The position numbers and the translations under genes are program-made. Shown piece after piece: positions 14,906 through 23,066 of a stretch of DNA of 23,066 nucleotides (its first letter is position 1; each line of letters starts with the position of its first letter). The notes under the pieces were generated by a model. The model had not been told where the DNA came from. It saw only the letters and a list, made by a program, of their open reading frames with translations, and did no database searches. The stretch is taken from assembly GCA_947036575.1 (NCBI GenBank), contig CAMQSH010000010.1, positions 1-23,066 of the forward strand. The letters are read 5' to 3'. Source of the DNA: an uncultured Brevinema sp. (GTDB lineage Bacteria; Spirochaetota; Brevinematia; Brevinematales; Brevinemataceae).

Positions 14906-17095
14906 GTGCGAAAATATTTATTATTTATTTGTTTAATTTTTGTATCATGTTCTCAAACTTATTTGGAAGAAACACAAAATATTGTTTCTATTAGTACTAG
15001 AGTATCCTATGATACTTTAGATACTGGGATATATCTTGAATGGGATACTCAGTGGGATTTTGCGAGAATAGAAATCTCAAGAGGAACAAAAACTGACCAG
15101 TTAACAGTTTTTAAAGATAAATTAGCTCATAATCAATGGCTTGATGTAGAAAATTTACCTGGACAAGATTATTACTATAGAGTCAGTGCATATAATTCTA
15201 AAAATAGGCTAATAGGTGAATCTGATATTTATAAAGGACTTCGTTCTTATAGACCTTATGATCAAATAGTTACTCCTAGGAGTTTAGATACCGATTTCGC
15301 AAAATATTCAGATAGAATTGAGATTTATTGGGCTGGTAATGCTCAGGATTCTTTCAGAATATATAGATCTGAAAGTCTTGATGGTGTTCAAACTAAGATA
15401 GCAGAAGCAGGTTTTAATACTATAGAAGAGTTAAAATTTAGTGACTATAATATTCAATCAGGGATGAGTTATTTTTATAAAATAGCCTCCGTTGGTAAAG
15501 AAGCAAACGGTACTGTATCCGAAAAAATGTCTACAGATTCTATAGAAGGTTCTTCTAAAGTTGCTCCTAAGGGAGTTGTGACTAGTACAATAGTTGGTGG
15601 AATTACAGTATCTTGGGATGAAGATATAAAAGCTGAATATTATCAAATTTATAGATCTGAAACAGAAGAAGGGGAATTTCAATTAGTAGCTCCTTTTGTC
15701 AAAGAAGAACAATATACTGATAAAACTCTTCCTAATATGAAAGGAACTGATATAAATGGTACTTATACTTATCCTTCATATTATTATAAAATCAAATCAT
15801 TTGCTAAAGGTAATCAATCTGGATTTAGTGATCCTGTTGTTGGACATGCTATTGATCCTAAAGACCTTTTACCTGCACCAGCATCTTTTGATGTTGCTGT
15901 GGACAAATCTTCCTATTCTTCTGAATTAAATTCATACAACTTAACTTTTTCTTGGGATGCTGTTGGTGACAGTGGTGTTACTTATCTTTTGTCTAAAATC
16001 AATAGTGGGGTAACCAATGTTATTACCACAACTTCTGCATTAACTTATTCAATGCCTAATGAAGCATTTAATTCTCAGTGGGAATACACCGTACAAGCAA
16101 TTAATAATAATGCTGGTGATTTACCAGGAGCGATAGCTTCCAAAAACTACACCAGTGCAACTCCAGCTCCTCCAATAATAGCAACAATTACTACAAATGC
16201 TCGTACTTTTATTACCAATATAGATACTACTCATAAAAATGCTCATGTATATTGGAATATGGGTGGGGAAACAGGTAATCATGTAGCTGGTACTGTTAAA
16301 AAAGAATGGAATGTTACTTCAGAAGTAGGTAATATAGACTTAACATGGAATAAACAAGTAGACTCAGAGCTTGTGGATTTCTATACTATCTATAGAAGAA
16401 AACAAGGTGAAACAGACTTTACAAAAATAGCTGAAAATATAGTTGTACTAACTCATTCAGATATTACTTTACCAGATTATCAAGGATCTGTAATAGATGG
16501 AGAATTCAAATATCCTCTCTATGAATATCAGATTACAGCGACTTTTGGGATAGATGAAAGTGGGCCTTCTATTATAGAGCTAGGATCAGCAATCAATAAA
16601 GCTGATATTTTACCGGCTCCTGCCTATCTTACTATTCCAGGGCATTGGGCTAATGGTAGTGCTATAGGTAATGGGGGCTTTGGAACAGGGTCAAAATGGC
16701 TTGAAGGAGAAAATTCTCCAGACGGCGCAGATCAAATATTAAATAAAGGCGGAAACCAACATCTGTATCTTACATGGGGTAAAGTTGACAGAGCAACTAC
16801 TTATAGAGTAAGGCATTCTAGAGGTTCTGCACAAGAAAATTGGTATAGTAATGATGAATATTATCCTGCTAAAAATAATAACACAAGTACAGTAAGATGG
16901 TTTGACAATCAGACAACGGGTGATCATAAGACGGGATTGTTTACTGCTAAAGATGGAATTCCATGGTTTGGTGGTTATAGATATCAAAAAGATAACGCTT
17001 CTTTTGATGTAGGATCTATCAATGGTGCTGCGGGTAATATCCTCGGTGATGTACGTGGTATTTGGTTTGAAGAACCAGATGCTAATCCTTATTAG
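14906..17095 (+). CDS. Large fibronectin type III lipoprotein A2 (paralogue of A1)
   Basis: A 729-residue lipoprotein, homologous to A1 from end to end, with an identical signal peptide (Cys15) and the same GTG start behind GAGG. Fn3-like domains follow the same order. Blocks such as YEYQITATFGIDES and VKKEW.VTSEVGNIDLTW are nearly unchanged between copies. Divergence concentrates in domain loops, in the segment before the last Fn3 unit (A1 has a longer insert there) and inside the C-terminal module. Even there TYRVRHSRG, SFDVGS and GDVRGIWF are kept. It is followed by B2 after 6 nt. The pattern fits an old tandem duplication under selection to keep a scaffold while surface loops vary. Confidence 0.85.
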   Translation: MRKYLLFICLIFVSCSQTYLEETQNIVSISTRVSYDTLDTGIYLEWDTQWDFARIEISRGTKTDQLTVFKDKLAHNQWLDVENLPGQDYYYRVSAYNSKNRLIGESDIYKGLRSYRPYDQIVTPRSLDTDFAKYSDRIEIYWAGNAQDSFRIYRSESLDGVQTKIAEAGFNTIEELKFSDYNIQSGMSYFYKIASVGKEANGTVSEKMSTDSIEGSSKVAPKGVVTSTIVGGITVSWDEDIKAEYYQIYRSETEEGEFQLVAPFVKEEQYTDKTLPNMKGTDINGTYTYPSYYYKIKSFAKGNQSGFSDPVVGHAIDPKDLLPAPASFDVAVDKSSYSSELNSYNLTFSWDAVGDSGVTYLLSKINSGVTNVITTTSALTYSMPNEAFNSQWEYTVQAINNNAGDLPGAIASKNYTSATPAPPIIATITTNARTFITNIDTTHKNAHVYWNMGGETGNHVAGTVKKEWNVTSEVGNIDLTWNKQVDSELVDFYTIYRRKQGETDFTKIAENIVVLTHSDITLPDYQGSVIDGEFKYPLYEYQITATFGIDESGPSIIELGSAINKADILPAPAYLTIPGHWANGSAIGNGGFGTGSKWLEGENSPDGADQILNKGGNQHLYLTWGKVDRATTYRVRHSRGSAQENWYSNDEYYPAKNNNTSTVRWFDNQTTGDHKTGLFTAKDGIPWFGGYRYQKDNASFDVGSINGAAGNILGDVRGIWFEEPDANPY

Positions 17096-17101
17096 GAGGC
17101 T

Positions 17102-19396
17102 ATGATGAAAATTATTCATAATTTTTTTATAATGATCTTTGTATCTCTAAGTGCTTGTCAAGTAACGACTTTGACGGATAAATCAGCAAATGCTTTTGTG
17201 GTAACAGCATCACAAGGAACAACAACTGATAATAGTATAGAAGTAAAATGGATCAAAACAGACTATTATGCTAATTTTGTGGTATTAAGAAGTACCTCTG
17301 AAACTGGAACTTATACACCTATAACGCATAGAATTAATGCTTCTGAATATATAGATACTTACAATATTATAGAAGGAACTTCTTACTATTATAAAGTCCA
17401 AGGCTATAATGATATTGGTACAGTTATGTATTTGACAGAATTTGCAGAAGGTTATGCTGGATCTGGTGGAGGATTTTTTCCACCAAAAAATATTACTATT
17501 AACACAGGTCAGGCAAAGGATTGTTTAGAATTAAAATGGGATAGAGCAGAAGGTGCTACAGCTTATGGGATATCAAGAAGTGAAGATGTTTCTTTTTTCC
17601 CTCCATATGATGAGAATAATATAGTAACCCTCTTACGTTATAAAGATACAGATGTTGAAGCAGGTAAAACATATTATTATCAAATAACTTCTTTAAAAGA
17701 AAACAAAGACAATAAAACAGAATATACTCCAAGCCCAAATCGTTCTGACTGGGTAAAAGGGACTTTATTTGGTGCTGATCTGGGACTTAGTTCACCAGCA
17801 GGTGAATATGATAATAAAATAGTATTAACTTGGAAAAAATATGAATATGCTACAAGATATTTGATATTTCGTTCTGAAAGCTCAGAAGTTCCAGAAAATC
17901 CTATTAAAATAGTAAGTCAATCGGAAGTAATGGAATATGCTGATACAGATGTTGAAGCAGGTAAATTATATTATTATACTATTATGTATCAAAATGATAG
18001 TGGGACGCTTGATCAAAGTGATACGATTAGAAGCTACCTAAAAACTGCAGGAACTCCCGAAAAACCAACAGATTTCATAGCATCACAAGGCTTAGATCCT
18101 AATGATGTTGTATTAAATTGGACAGCAGCAGATAGAGCTGCCTCTTATGAAATTGAACGGTCTACTTCAGCAACAGGACCATGGCAAATTATTAAAAAAA
18201 CGACAGAAATAACGTACAAAGATAGAGTGCCAGATGATTCATATACGTATTTTTATAGAGTAACAGGATTAAATCCAGCACCAGGAACTGCATCAGATAT
18301 AAAAGAAGGATGGGCAAACAAAGCTCCTATCAATATTACTGCTTCAACTTTTTTTGGAGAAAAAGTAATACTGGAGTGGGATAAGGTTCCGAATGCTCGT
18401 TCTTATGTTATTTCTTTTTCAGATACTTATGGTGGAACATACGAACCTGTAGGATCTATATCTCCAAGTTCTTCTTCTGATAGAATATCTTTTGATCATA
18501 TATATGATATAGGTAGTAGTTTATCCAAAGAACTTTTTTATAAAGTTCAAGTAGTTACAACAAGTGGACAAAGTTTACCATCAGAACCTGTGGCTGGGAT
18601 AATCAAAAAAATAGACGCCCCTCAAAATATAAGTGTACGTAATAATAAAACAGCAACAAAATCTATGGAAATAAGATGGGATAATGTAGCTAATGCACGT
18701 TCTTATAATGTTTATAGAGCAACATTAAGCCATAGAGGATCAAATCCTGATAACTTAGAAGTAGGTCATTTTAAATTTCTAGGTAATTCTCAAAATGCTG
18801 CATTTGGCTTAAATTTTAACACTTACCCTATAAGACGTTATGTCTATATGGTAAAAGCTGTTGATCGTGGTGGTGCAGAGGGGGTATTTACTAAAACAGA
18901 TGTAGTGTGGAGATATCCTGTAGATTTAGTAGATTTTGCTAAAGATGTAGATTATACGATAGTACAAGCTCAAACACAAATTCCTAATTTTGGTCAAAAT
19001 GGAAGTGGAGCTACTATACAAGCTAGAGCTAGCGGATCATATTTATATAAAGCAGGATTCTCTGGATCAAAAAATCATTGGAGACAATATTCTAGTTTTG
19101 AAGTTATTATAGATGGTGAACAAGAAGTTAAAATTGCTGGAATAGGAGCTACATTAGATGGTCCAGCTTATATTAGTGGTTTATATAGTGGTACCATTAC
19201 ATATGTTCTCTTGAAAGCAGGAATAGGTGGATATGTTCAAAATGGTAGGATGATTATTGAATACAATCATCCTACCCAAGGTCTTTTGATAGAAACATGG
19301 GATGCAGCAAAAGCTGGTGGATATTTACAATCTGTAGTATTAGATGGAAAAGAAGAATTTACACCATTACCACCTTATGAAGAAGGTAATGGTTAA
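17102..19396 (+). CDS. Large fibronectin type III lipoprotein B2 (paralogue of B1)
   Basis: A 764-residue lipoprotein (lipobox LSAC, Cys19), homologous to B1 throughout. It has the same double ATG behind GGAGG, six Fn3-like domains, and the C-terminal domain opening DYTIVQAQTQI and ending YEEGNG. The first Fn3 domain is almost identical to that of B1. The second has an insertion (around SEDVSFFPPYDENN and KENKDNKTEYTP), and the C-terminal domain is the most diverged part while keeping SGSKN.W...SSFEV and EYNHPT. It closes the second operon copy and is followed by a terminator. Like B1, it is likely exposed on the envelope; the binding partner is unknown. Confidence 0.85.
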   Translation: MMKIIHNFFIMIFVSLSACQVTTLTDKSANAFVVTASQGTTTDNSIEVKWIKTDYYANFVVLRSTSETGTYTPITHRINASEYIDTYNIIEGTSYYYKVQGYNDIGTVMYLTEFAEGYAGSGGGFFPPKNITINTGQAKDCLELKWDRAEGATAYGISRSEDVSFFPPYDENNIVTLLRYKDTDVEAGKTYYYQITSLKENKDNKTEYTPSPNRSDWVKGTLFGADLGLSSPAGEYDNKIVLTWKKYEYATRYLIFRSESSEVPENPIKIVSQSEVMEYADTDVEAGKLYYYTIMYQNDSGTLDQSDTIRSYLKTAGTPEKPTDFIASQGLDPNDVVLNWTAADRAASYEIERSTSATGPWQIIKKTTEITYKDRVPDDSYTYFYRVTGLNPAPGTASDIKEGWANKAPINITASTFFGEKVILEWDKVPNARSYVISFSDTYGGTYEPVGSISPSSSSDRISFDHIYDIGSSLSKELFYKVQVVTTSGQSLPSEPVAGIIKKIDAPQNISVRNNKTATKSMEIRWDNVANARSYNVYRATLSHRGSNPDNLEVGHFKFLGNSQNAAFGLNFNTYPIRRYVYMVKAVDRGGAEGVFTKTDVVWRYPVDLVDFAKDVDYTIVQAQTQIPNFGQNGSGATIQARASGSYLYKAGFSGSKNHWRQYSSFEVIIDGEQEVKIAGIGATLDGPAYISGLYSGTITYVLLKAGIGGYVQNGRMIIEYNHPTQGLLIETWDAAKAGGYLQSVVLDGKEEFTPLPPYEEGNG

Positions 19397-19407
19397 TCAT
19401 TAAAATA

Positions 19408-19468
19408 TTAAAAATAAAGAAAATTCTACATACTTGTAATAAATATGTAGAATTTTCTTTATTTTTAA
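19408..19468 (+). terminator. Terminator of operon copy 2, with very long perfect stem
   Basis: A 25-bp perfect inverted repeat (19408-19432 with 19444-19468) and an 11-nt loop. The outer A/T part (TTAAAAATAAA...) equals that of the copy-1 terminator, while the core (GAAAATTCTACATA) differs from copy 1 with matching changes in both arms. Confidence 0.9.
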
Positions 19469-19476
19469 AATACAAG

Positions 19477-19505
19477 TTGCTTTATTAATAAAAAAACAGT
19501 ATAAT
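19477..19505 (+). promoter_or_regulatory. Promoter of the 19758-21170 lipoprotein gene
   Basis: TTGCTT (19477-19482), a 17-nt spacer, and TATAAT (19500-19505). It lies just after the operon terminator and implies a leader of about 245 nt. Confidence 0.7.
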
Positions 19506-19757
19506 ATATAGAATCTATTTTTAATATATCATACTCTAATTGTATAAAGAGTTAATTTAAAAAAGAAGATTATGAATAGCTGTGATAATCAAAAAAAAAC
19601 TATTAGAATAAGTAAATTATTTGTAATAGTAGGGTCTGCTAAAAGTTGAATGCAAAAAATATTTAAAAATATTAGAAATAAAGTTTTAGTAGAGCAAGTA
19701 GATACCGATACAAATAGAGTATTATGATTATAAATCATAATACTCAAAATTTAAAAA
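19506..19757 (+). promoter_or_regulatory. Long leader with a 13-bp hairpin next to the start codon
   Basis: About 250 bases with no convincing gene. Near its end a perfect 13-bp hairpin, GAGTATTATGATT (19717-19729) / AATCATAATACTC (19733-19745) with an ATA loop, sits 12 nt before the start codon. No T-run follows it, and no good ribosome site lies between it and the ATG. This suggests control of translation initiation, though that is inference. Confidence 0.45.
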
Positions 19758-21170
19758 ATGGACAAACTTATGTTAAAAATTATAATAATATTCCCACTTT
19801 TTATGGTAATTTTATCATCATGTACTATTATCCCTCAAGAAATTGCAGGTAGTCAATCAATACAAATACGTATATGGGAAGATCATAGCCCAAATATGCT
19901 TATAAAAGCTGCGAATGATACATTTGCACTTGATGTAGACAAAGAAAATATTCTTGAATTTGATGTAAAGACTTTTGGTGAGACAGTTTATGTCGCGTAT
20001 ACGACAGATAAAAATATTAGAAGCTCAAAGTATCCTCTTTCAGGGGGCACATTACCACCTGGGATTGCAGCTAGTACTGGTAATGAAATTTATAGGATTT
20101 CAACAATAGAAACTATTAGAACTATCGAAACTGTTTATTGTGAAATACCAATGGGGGGTGGAGTTATTGGACCTTCTAGAGTTCATAGCTCAGGAACTCA
20201 AAATAAAAAAGGTGTTTGGGTTAGAATGTTCAAAGGAACACTAACAAAAGATAGTGGAGGGCGACCAATATTAGCATGGGAACCTATTATTATTACAGAT
20301 GCCCCTATGGAAATTGGAAAAATAGCTGTTTTACCACTAGATAGACAGAGAGCAACAATCTTAGCTGTTACAGATAATTCTGAAGGTGCAAGAGACTCTA
20401 AAGTTATAGTTTTTAATGATGTCGATCAAAATGGCACACTAAATATGATAGAAAAGGACTTGTTAAAAGTTTCTTATGGAAATATAGATCAAATGAATAC
20501 TTGGGTGGATGGTACGAAAACTTATATTTCTTTAATTGCCGATAATCATATGATTACTGGTTATTATCAAAATCTAATATGGTTTCCTACAACAGATTTT
20601 GATTATAGGTTTAATATTAAAAATATGCAAGTTAAAATGGGATCGGAAAACGCTTATGGTGTTTGGATAAACGATACGAGAAAAGAACTTGTTGTTGCTA
20701 TTTATCAAGAATCATCAGATATTAGTAGACGTTGGCTTGAAATAGATAATTTGGTTGCGATTAAAAATCCTACATTAAATATTTCTACTTATAAAAATAG
20801 TACTGGAATTCATGAAGATATTTATATTGGTACTGTTAATAGAAATCAAGATTTCTTTCAACTATTTAACATAAGAAATTTAAGAACTTTTTATACAGGT
20901 CCAATTATTAATGGTTGGAATGAAAGATATGCAATTGCTGGTAATGAGGTTGGTCAATTATTATATGTTCGATCAAATTTTGATCAACAATTAATTTTTG
21001 CAGGATTGAATGCATTTAAACAATGGGCTCCTATACAACTTGTTTCTCCTCCACCTGTAGGTACTCATCCAGATTCACAAATTCAAACATTTTTCTTAAA
21101 TAATGCTTATTCTTTAACAGTTTTTAAACAAGAAAATGGGTCAATATATTTCTTGGCTGGAATTCGATAA
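19758..21170 (+). CDS. Lipoprotein of unknown function (470 aa)
   Basis: An exported lipoprotein with a hydrophobic signal ending LSSC (Cys22). The mature part is beta-rich, with regularly spaced segments such as IGKIAVLPLDRQRATILAV, SKVIVFNDVDQNG, TKTYISLIADNHM and EDIYIGTVNRNQD. That pattern suggests a beta-propeller-like fold reading out successive blades, but I see no named motif. VDQNGTLNMIEKD could bind calcium, as it resembles a D-x-N/D-G loop. Start choice is uncertain: ATG 19758 and ATG 19770 are both possible and neither has a strong ribosome site; both keep the signal peptide. It is not an Fn3 protein, although it sits directly after the Fn3 lipoprotein operons. The function is unknown. 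Confidence 0.75.
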   Translation: MDKLMLKIIIIFPLFMVILSSCTIIPQEIAGSQSIQIRIWEDHSPNMLIKAANDTFALDVDKENILEFDVKTFGETVYVAYTTDKNIRSSKYPLSGGTLPPGIAASTGNEIYRISTIETIRTIETVYCEIPMGGGVIGPSRVHSSGTQNKKGVWVRMFKGTLTKDSGGRPILAWEPIIITDAPMEIGKIAVLPLDRQRATILAVTDNSEGARDSKVIVFNDVDQNGTLNMIEKDLLKVSYGNIDQMNTWVDGTKTYISLIADNHMITGYYQNLIWFPTTDFDYRFNIKNMQVKMGSENAYGVWINDTRKELVVAIYQESSDISRRWLEIDNLVAIKNPTLNISTYKNSTGIHEDIYIGTVNRNQDFFQLFNIRNLRTFYTGPIINGWNERYAIAGNEVGQLLYVRSNFDQQLIFAGLNAFKQWAPIQLVSPPPVGTHPDSQIQTFFLNNAYSLTVFKQENGSIYFLAGIR

Positions 21171-21209
21171 TTTACAAATGTTTAAAATCATTTTATATAA
21201 GTAATAAAT

Positions 21210-21238
21210 TTGTATAAAATATATTACCATGTTATACT
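21210..21238 (+). promoter_or_regulatory. Promoter of the 21286 gene
   Basis: TTGTAT (21210-21215), a 17-nt spacer, and TATACT (21233-21238). A TATAAT overlaps at 21238-21243 as an alternative -10. It lies about 50 nt before the start codon. Confidence 0.6.
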
Positions 21239-21285
21239 ATAATATAGTTATGTAAGAATAACATGATAATATTGAAGGGTTTTAC

Positions 21286-22842
21286 ATGGTATTAGAGGAT
21301 AATTTAGTTGAATTAAATAAACAAGAAATTTTCCATCAAATTGATCGTGAAATTTTGTCGCAGAAAAAAAACAAATTTAGTATTCTTCAAAAGACAAGAT
21401 CTAATTATAAATTTATTGTTTATTTAGATTTTATTGCGTGTTTTATTGCGCTAATTGGGGTAATTATTGTATATAATGTTTTTAGAGAACAGCAAATACG
21501 GCTAGTTTCAGGACAGGGTGGAGTTAAAGTTTTAGAAACAACATTAATTGAAGAAATTTATAAACAATATGAACAAGATTTTATTCTTAAAGAATTAGAA
21601 GTACAGGCATTACGTAAAGAATTAGAAAACATGGAACAAATTTTTGCTGATACTTTATTAAAAATAAATGAAGAAGCTCAACAAAAATTTGAAAATGAAA
21701 GAGCATTGTTAGAAGTAGAATTACTATTTGAACTTACTGGAAAAAATAAAACAGAACAAGATACTTTACGTCGGGAATATAATCAAAAACTCAACTCACT
21801 TAGAAAAGAGATTGATGATACTAGATTAGAAACTGAAACGTTAGAAAGAGAAAAATTTGAACAACTTCAACAAGAACAACAAATACAAGGTCTGAAAAGA
21901 CAAGAAGAACTACAACGACAGTTAAAAGAAGCTCAACAAAAATTTGAAACTTCTAAAGAAAAGCTAGAGGTAATGAAAATAGAACAACCACAGATGGTAG
22001 TAGATTCAATATTGCTTTCAAATACAATACGACAAATACAAAGAATTGAACAAAAAATTTCTGATGATTTTATTGTTATACAGCAGAATATTTCAGAAGA
22101 AAAATATATTCAAGCAGAAAAAATATTAGATGATATAGAGAATATATATACAGGGGAATTACCTGATACATATCCAGAAACTAGAAAAAAATCAGATTTA
22201 TCTTTGATAGCTTTAAATAGAGAATTTATTAACAAAAATAAAGAAACAATCGTTCTTAATAAACAAATAGATATACAAAGTAATCAAATTGAAGTTCTAG
22301 AGTTAGGAATAGCTAATTTTGAAGATAATAAAAATTCTAAAGATTCACGAGAAATTGCTGAAAAAATGAGAAATTTTATAAGGCAAGTTTCAAATAATAG
22401 AATATCAAGGAAAGAATTACAACAACAAATTAATAGTATTAATAAAGAATTACCAGAGGCTACGGACTTTGCTTATGCATATGTAGAGTTTATACAAAAC
22501 GATAATAATTCAAATATCCCGAAAAGTATAAATGAAAAAATGCAGAAAATTTTAAATAAAGAAAAACAGAATTCTTTAGAACGAAAAATAATTTATTTGA
22601 AAAATCCAGATGGATTTGTTTTAGATATTTTAGATGAAAAACGAGTGTTAGTTAATTTAATTCCAGGTAAACGAGTATCTCGAAATCAAGAGTTAAAAGT
22701 ATTTAGAATTATTAGTCAAGATACTTTTCAAATGGATGAAATAGGTTATATTAAAGTATTAAAATCTGGAGGGAATATTATTCAAACCTCTAACACTGAT
22801 TATGATATTAAAATTGGTGATTTAATATATATAAAAGATTAA
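21286..22842 (+). CDS. Membrane-anchored coiled-coil protein with SH3/FlgT-C-like end
   Basis: A 518-residue protein with three parts. A cytoplasmic N-terminus of about 42 residues is followed by one transmembrane helix (about 43-65, YLDFIACFIALIGVIIVYNV). A long Glu/Gln/Lys-rich region, strongly coiled coil at about 95-240 and helical to about 430, comes next. The C-terminal domain (about 439-518) has the pattern G-x-V ... V-x-V/I-N-L ... G-x-x-V ... L-x-V-F-R ... IGYIKVLK ... I-x-x-GD-x-I, like the small beta-barrel at the end of FlgT-type proteins. AAGGG precedes the ATG. With a single helix near the N-terminus, the coil and barrel are probably periplasmic. It may form a homo-oligomeric scaffold bridging the periplasm; the role is inferred. 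It precedes a secreted repeat protein by 55 nt. Confidence 0.75.
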   Translation: MVLEDNLVELNKQEIFHQIDREILSQKKNKFSILQKTRSNYKFIVYLDFIACFIALIGVIIVYNVFREQQIRLVSGQGGVKVLETTLIEEIYKQYEQDFILKELEVQALRKELENMEQIFADTLLKINEEAQQKFENERALLEVELLFELTGKNKTEQDTLRREYNQKLNSLRKEIDDTRLETETLEREKFEQLQQEQQIQGLKRQEELQRQLKEAQQKFETSKEKLEVMKIEQPQMVVDSILLSNTIRQIQRIEQKISDDFIVIQQNISEEKYIQAEKILDDIENIYTGELPDTYPETRKKSDLSLIALNREFINKNKETIVLNKQIDIQSNQIEVLELGIANFEDNKNSKDSREIAEKMRNFIRQVSNNRISRKELQQQINSINKELPEATDFAYAYVEFIQNDNNSNIPKSINEKMQKILNKEKQNSLERKIIYLKNPDGFVLDILDEKRVLVNLIPGKRVSRNQELKVFRIISQDTFQMDEIGYIKVLKSGGNIIQTSNTDYDIKIGDLIYIKD

Positions 22843-22897
22843 GAATATATAAATAATGCCGATACATAGTGTATATAAAACAAATTAGGATGAGTCT

Positions 22898-23066
22898 ATG
22901 AAAATTTTATTATTATTACATTTATTGATACTATATCCATATGCTTTTGCTCAAGATGCTGTTGAAGGTGATGAATATGCTGAGTATGGTGAGTATGATG
23001 ATGTAGCTGGTGGATATGATGATGCTGGATATGATGATGCTGGATATGATGATGCTGGATATGATG
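22898..23066 (+). CDS. Secreted GYDDA-repeat protein, 5' part only
   Basis: The ORF begins at ATG 22898 behind AGGA and is still open at the window end, with 56 codons visible. It has a classical Sec signal peptide, MKILLLLHLLILYPYAFA, with the likely cut before Gln19 and no lipobox Cys. The mature start is acidic (QDAVEGDEYAEYGEYDD) and passes into pentapeptide repeats GYDDA encoded by a 15-bp unit. It is probably periplasmic or surface-exposed, and the acidic Tyr/Asp repeats could bind cations or be a flexible linker. The gene is incomplete, so the main domain cannot be judged. Confidence 0.7.
   Translation, partial: MKILLLLHLLILYPYAFAQDAVEGDEYAEYGEYDDVAGGYDDAGYDDAGYDDAGYD
23012..23066 (+). 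repeat. 15-bp tandem repeat (GGATATGATGATGCT)
   Basis: Three identical full units (23012-23026, 23027-23041, 23042-23056) and a 10-base partial unit reaching the window end, all in the reading frame of the secreted protein. A diverged precursor (GAGTATGATGATGTAGCT) lies just upstream. The exact identity of the units implies recent expansion. Confidence 0.95.

Noticed and set aside
19572..19649. 25-codon ORF in the leader of the 19758 gene
   Set aside because: It has a weak ribosome site, no recognisable product and only A-rich composition; it could be a leader peptide but cannot be supported.
23012..23066. CRISPR-like array
   Set aside because: The repeats are directly adjacent, have no spacers, and are in frame with a signal-peptide-bearing ORF.

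Overview
The window is strongly AT-rich and shows no sign of eukaryotic or archaeal origin. Several short lipoprotein signals with loose lipoboxes (VSC, SGC, SAC, SSC, VQC), a run of large surface-type lipoproteins, and a membrane/coiled-coil protein followed by a low-complexity secreted protein suggest a host-associated or fermentative low-GC bacterium. A spirochaete is my best guess. This is inference from gene style only; there is no rRNA or other marker to fix the genus.

Layout. (1) 1-770: a nested inverted repeat, then two small overlapping genes (106-546 and 546-680) of possible phage origin, closed by a terminator. (2) 813-5033: a citrate fermentation operon, citS-citD-citE-citF. It encodes a 2-hydroxycarboxylate transporter and the three citrate lyase subunits, preceded by repeated TATAGTG boxes and ended by a terminator. 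The accessory genes citC, citX and citG are not here, and the acyl carrier protein has no serine where the prosthetic group is normally attached. (3) 5034-5499: a non-coding stretch with several strong inverted repeats. (4) 5500-6360, minus strand: two tandem, closely related small lipoproteins. (5) 6538-7938: glutamate decarboxylase with a Fur-box-like palindrome upstream, convergent across a shared terminator with (6) 7991-9715, minus strand: a large P-loop protein with an HPr kinase/PEPCK-like C-terminal domain and a clear promoter.

(7) 9969-19468: the most striking region, a tandemly duplicated two-gene operon of large fibronectin type III lipoproteins (A1-B1, then A2-B2). Each copy has its own well-matched sigma70-type promoter, a conserved untranslated leader, a 6-nt A-B junction and a terminator with a very long perfect stem. 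A and B are different proteins with different C-terminal modules, so the conserved unit is the pair. (8) 19477-21170: a further lipoprotein of unknown function with its own promoter and a 13-bp hairpin just before the start. (9) 21210-23066: an inner-membrane coiled-coil protein with an SH3/FlgT-C-like end, then the start of a secreted protein with GYDDA pentapeptide repeats that runs off the window.

How they fit together: the first half is catabolic and acid-related metabolism (citrate uptake and cleavage, glutamate decarboxylation). The second half is cell-surface biology dominated by exported lipoproteins that have multiplied by local duplication. The best candidates for an undescribed system are the duplicated A-B lipoprotein operon and the divergent citrate lyase carrier.
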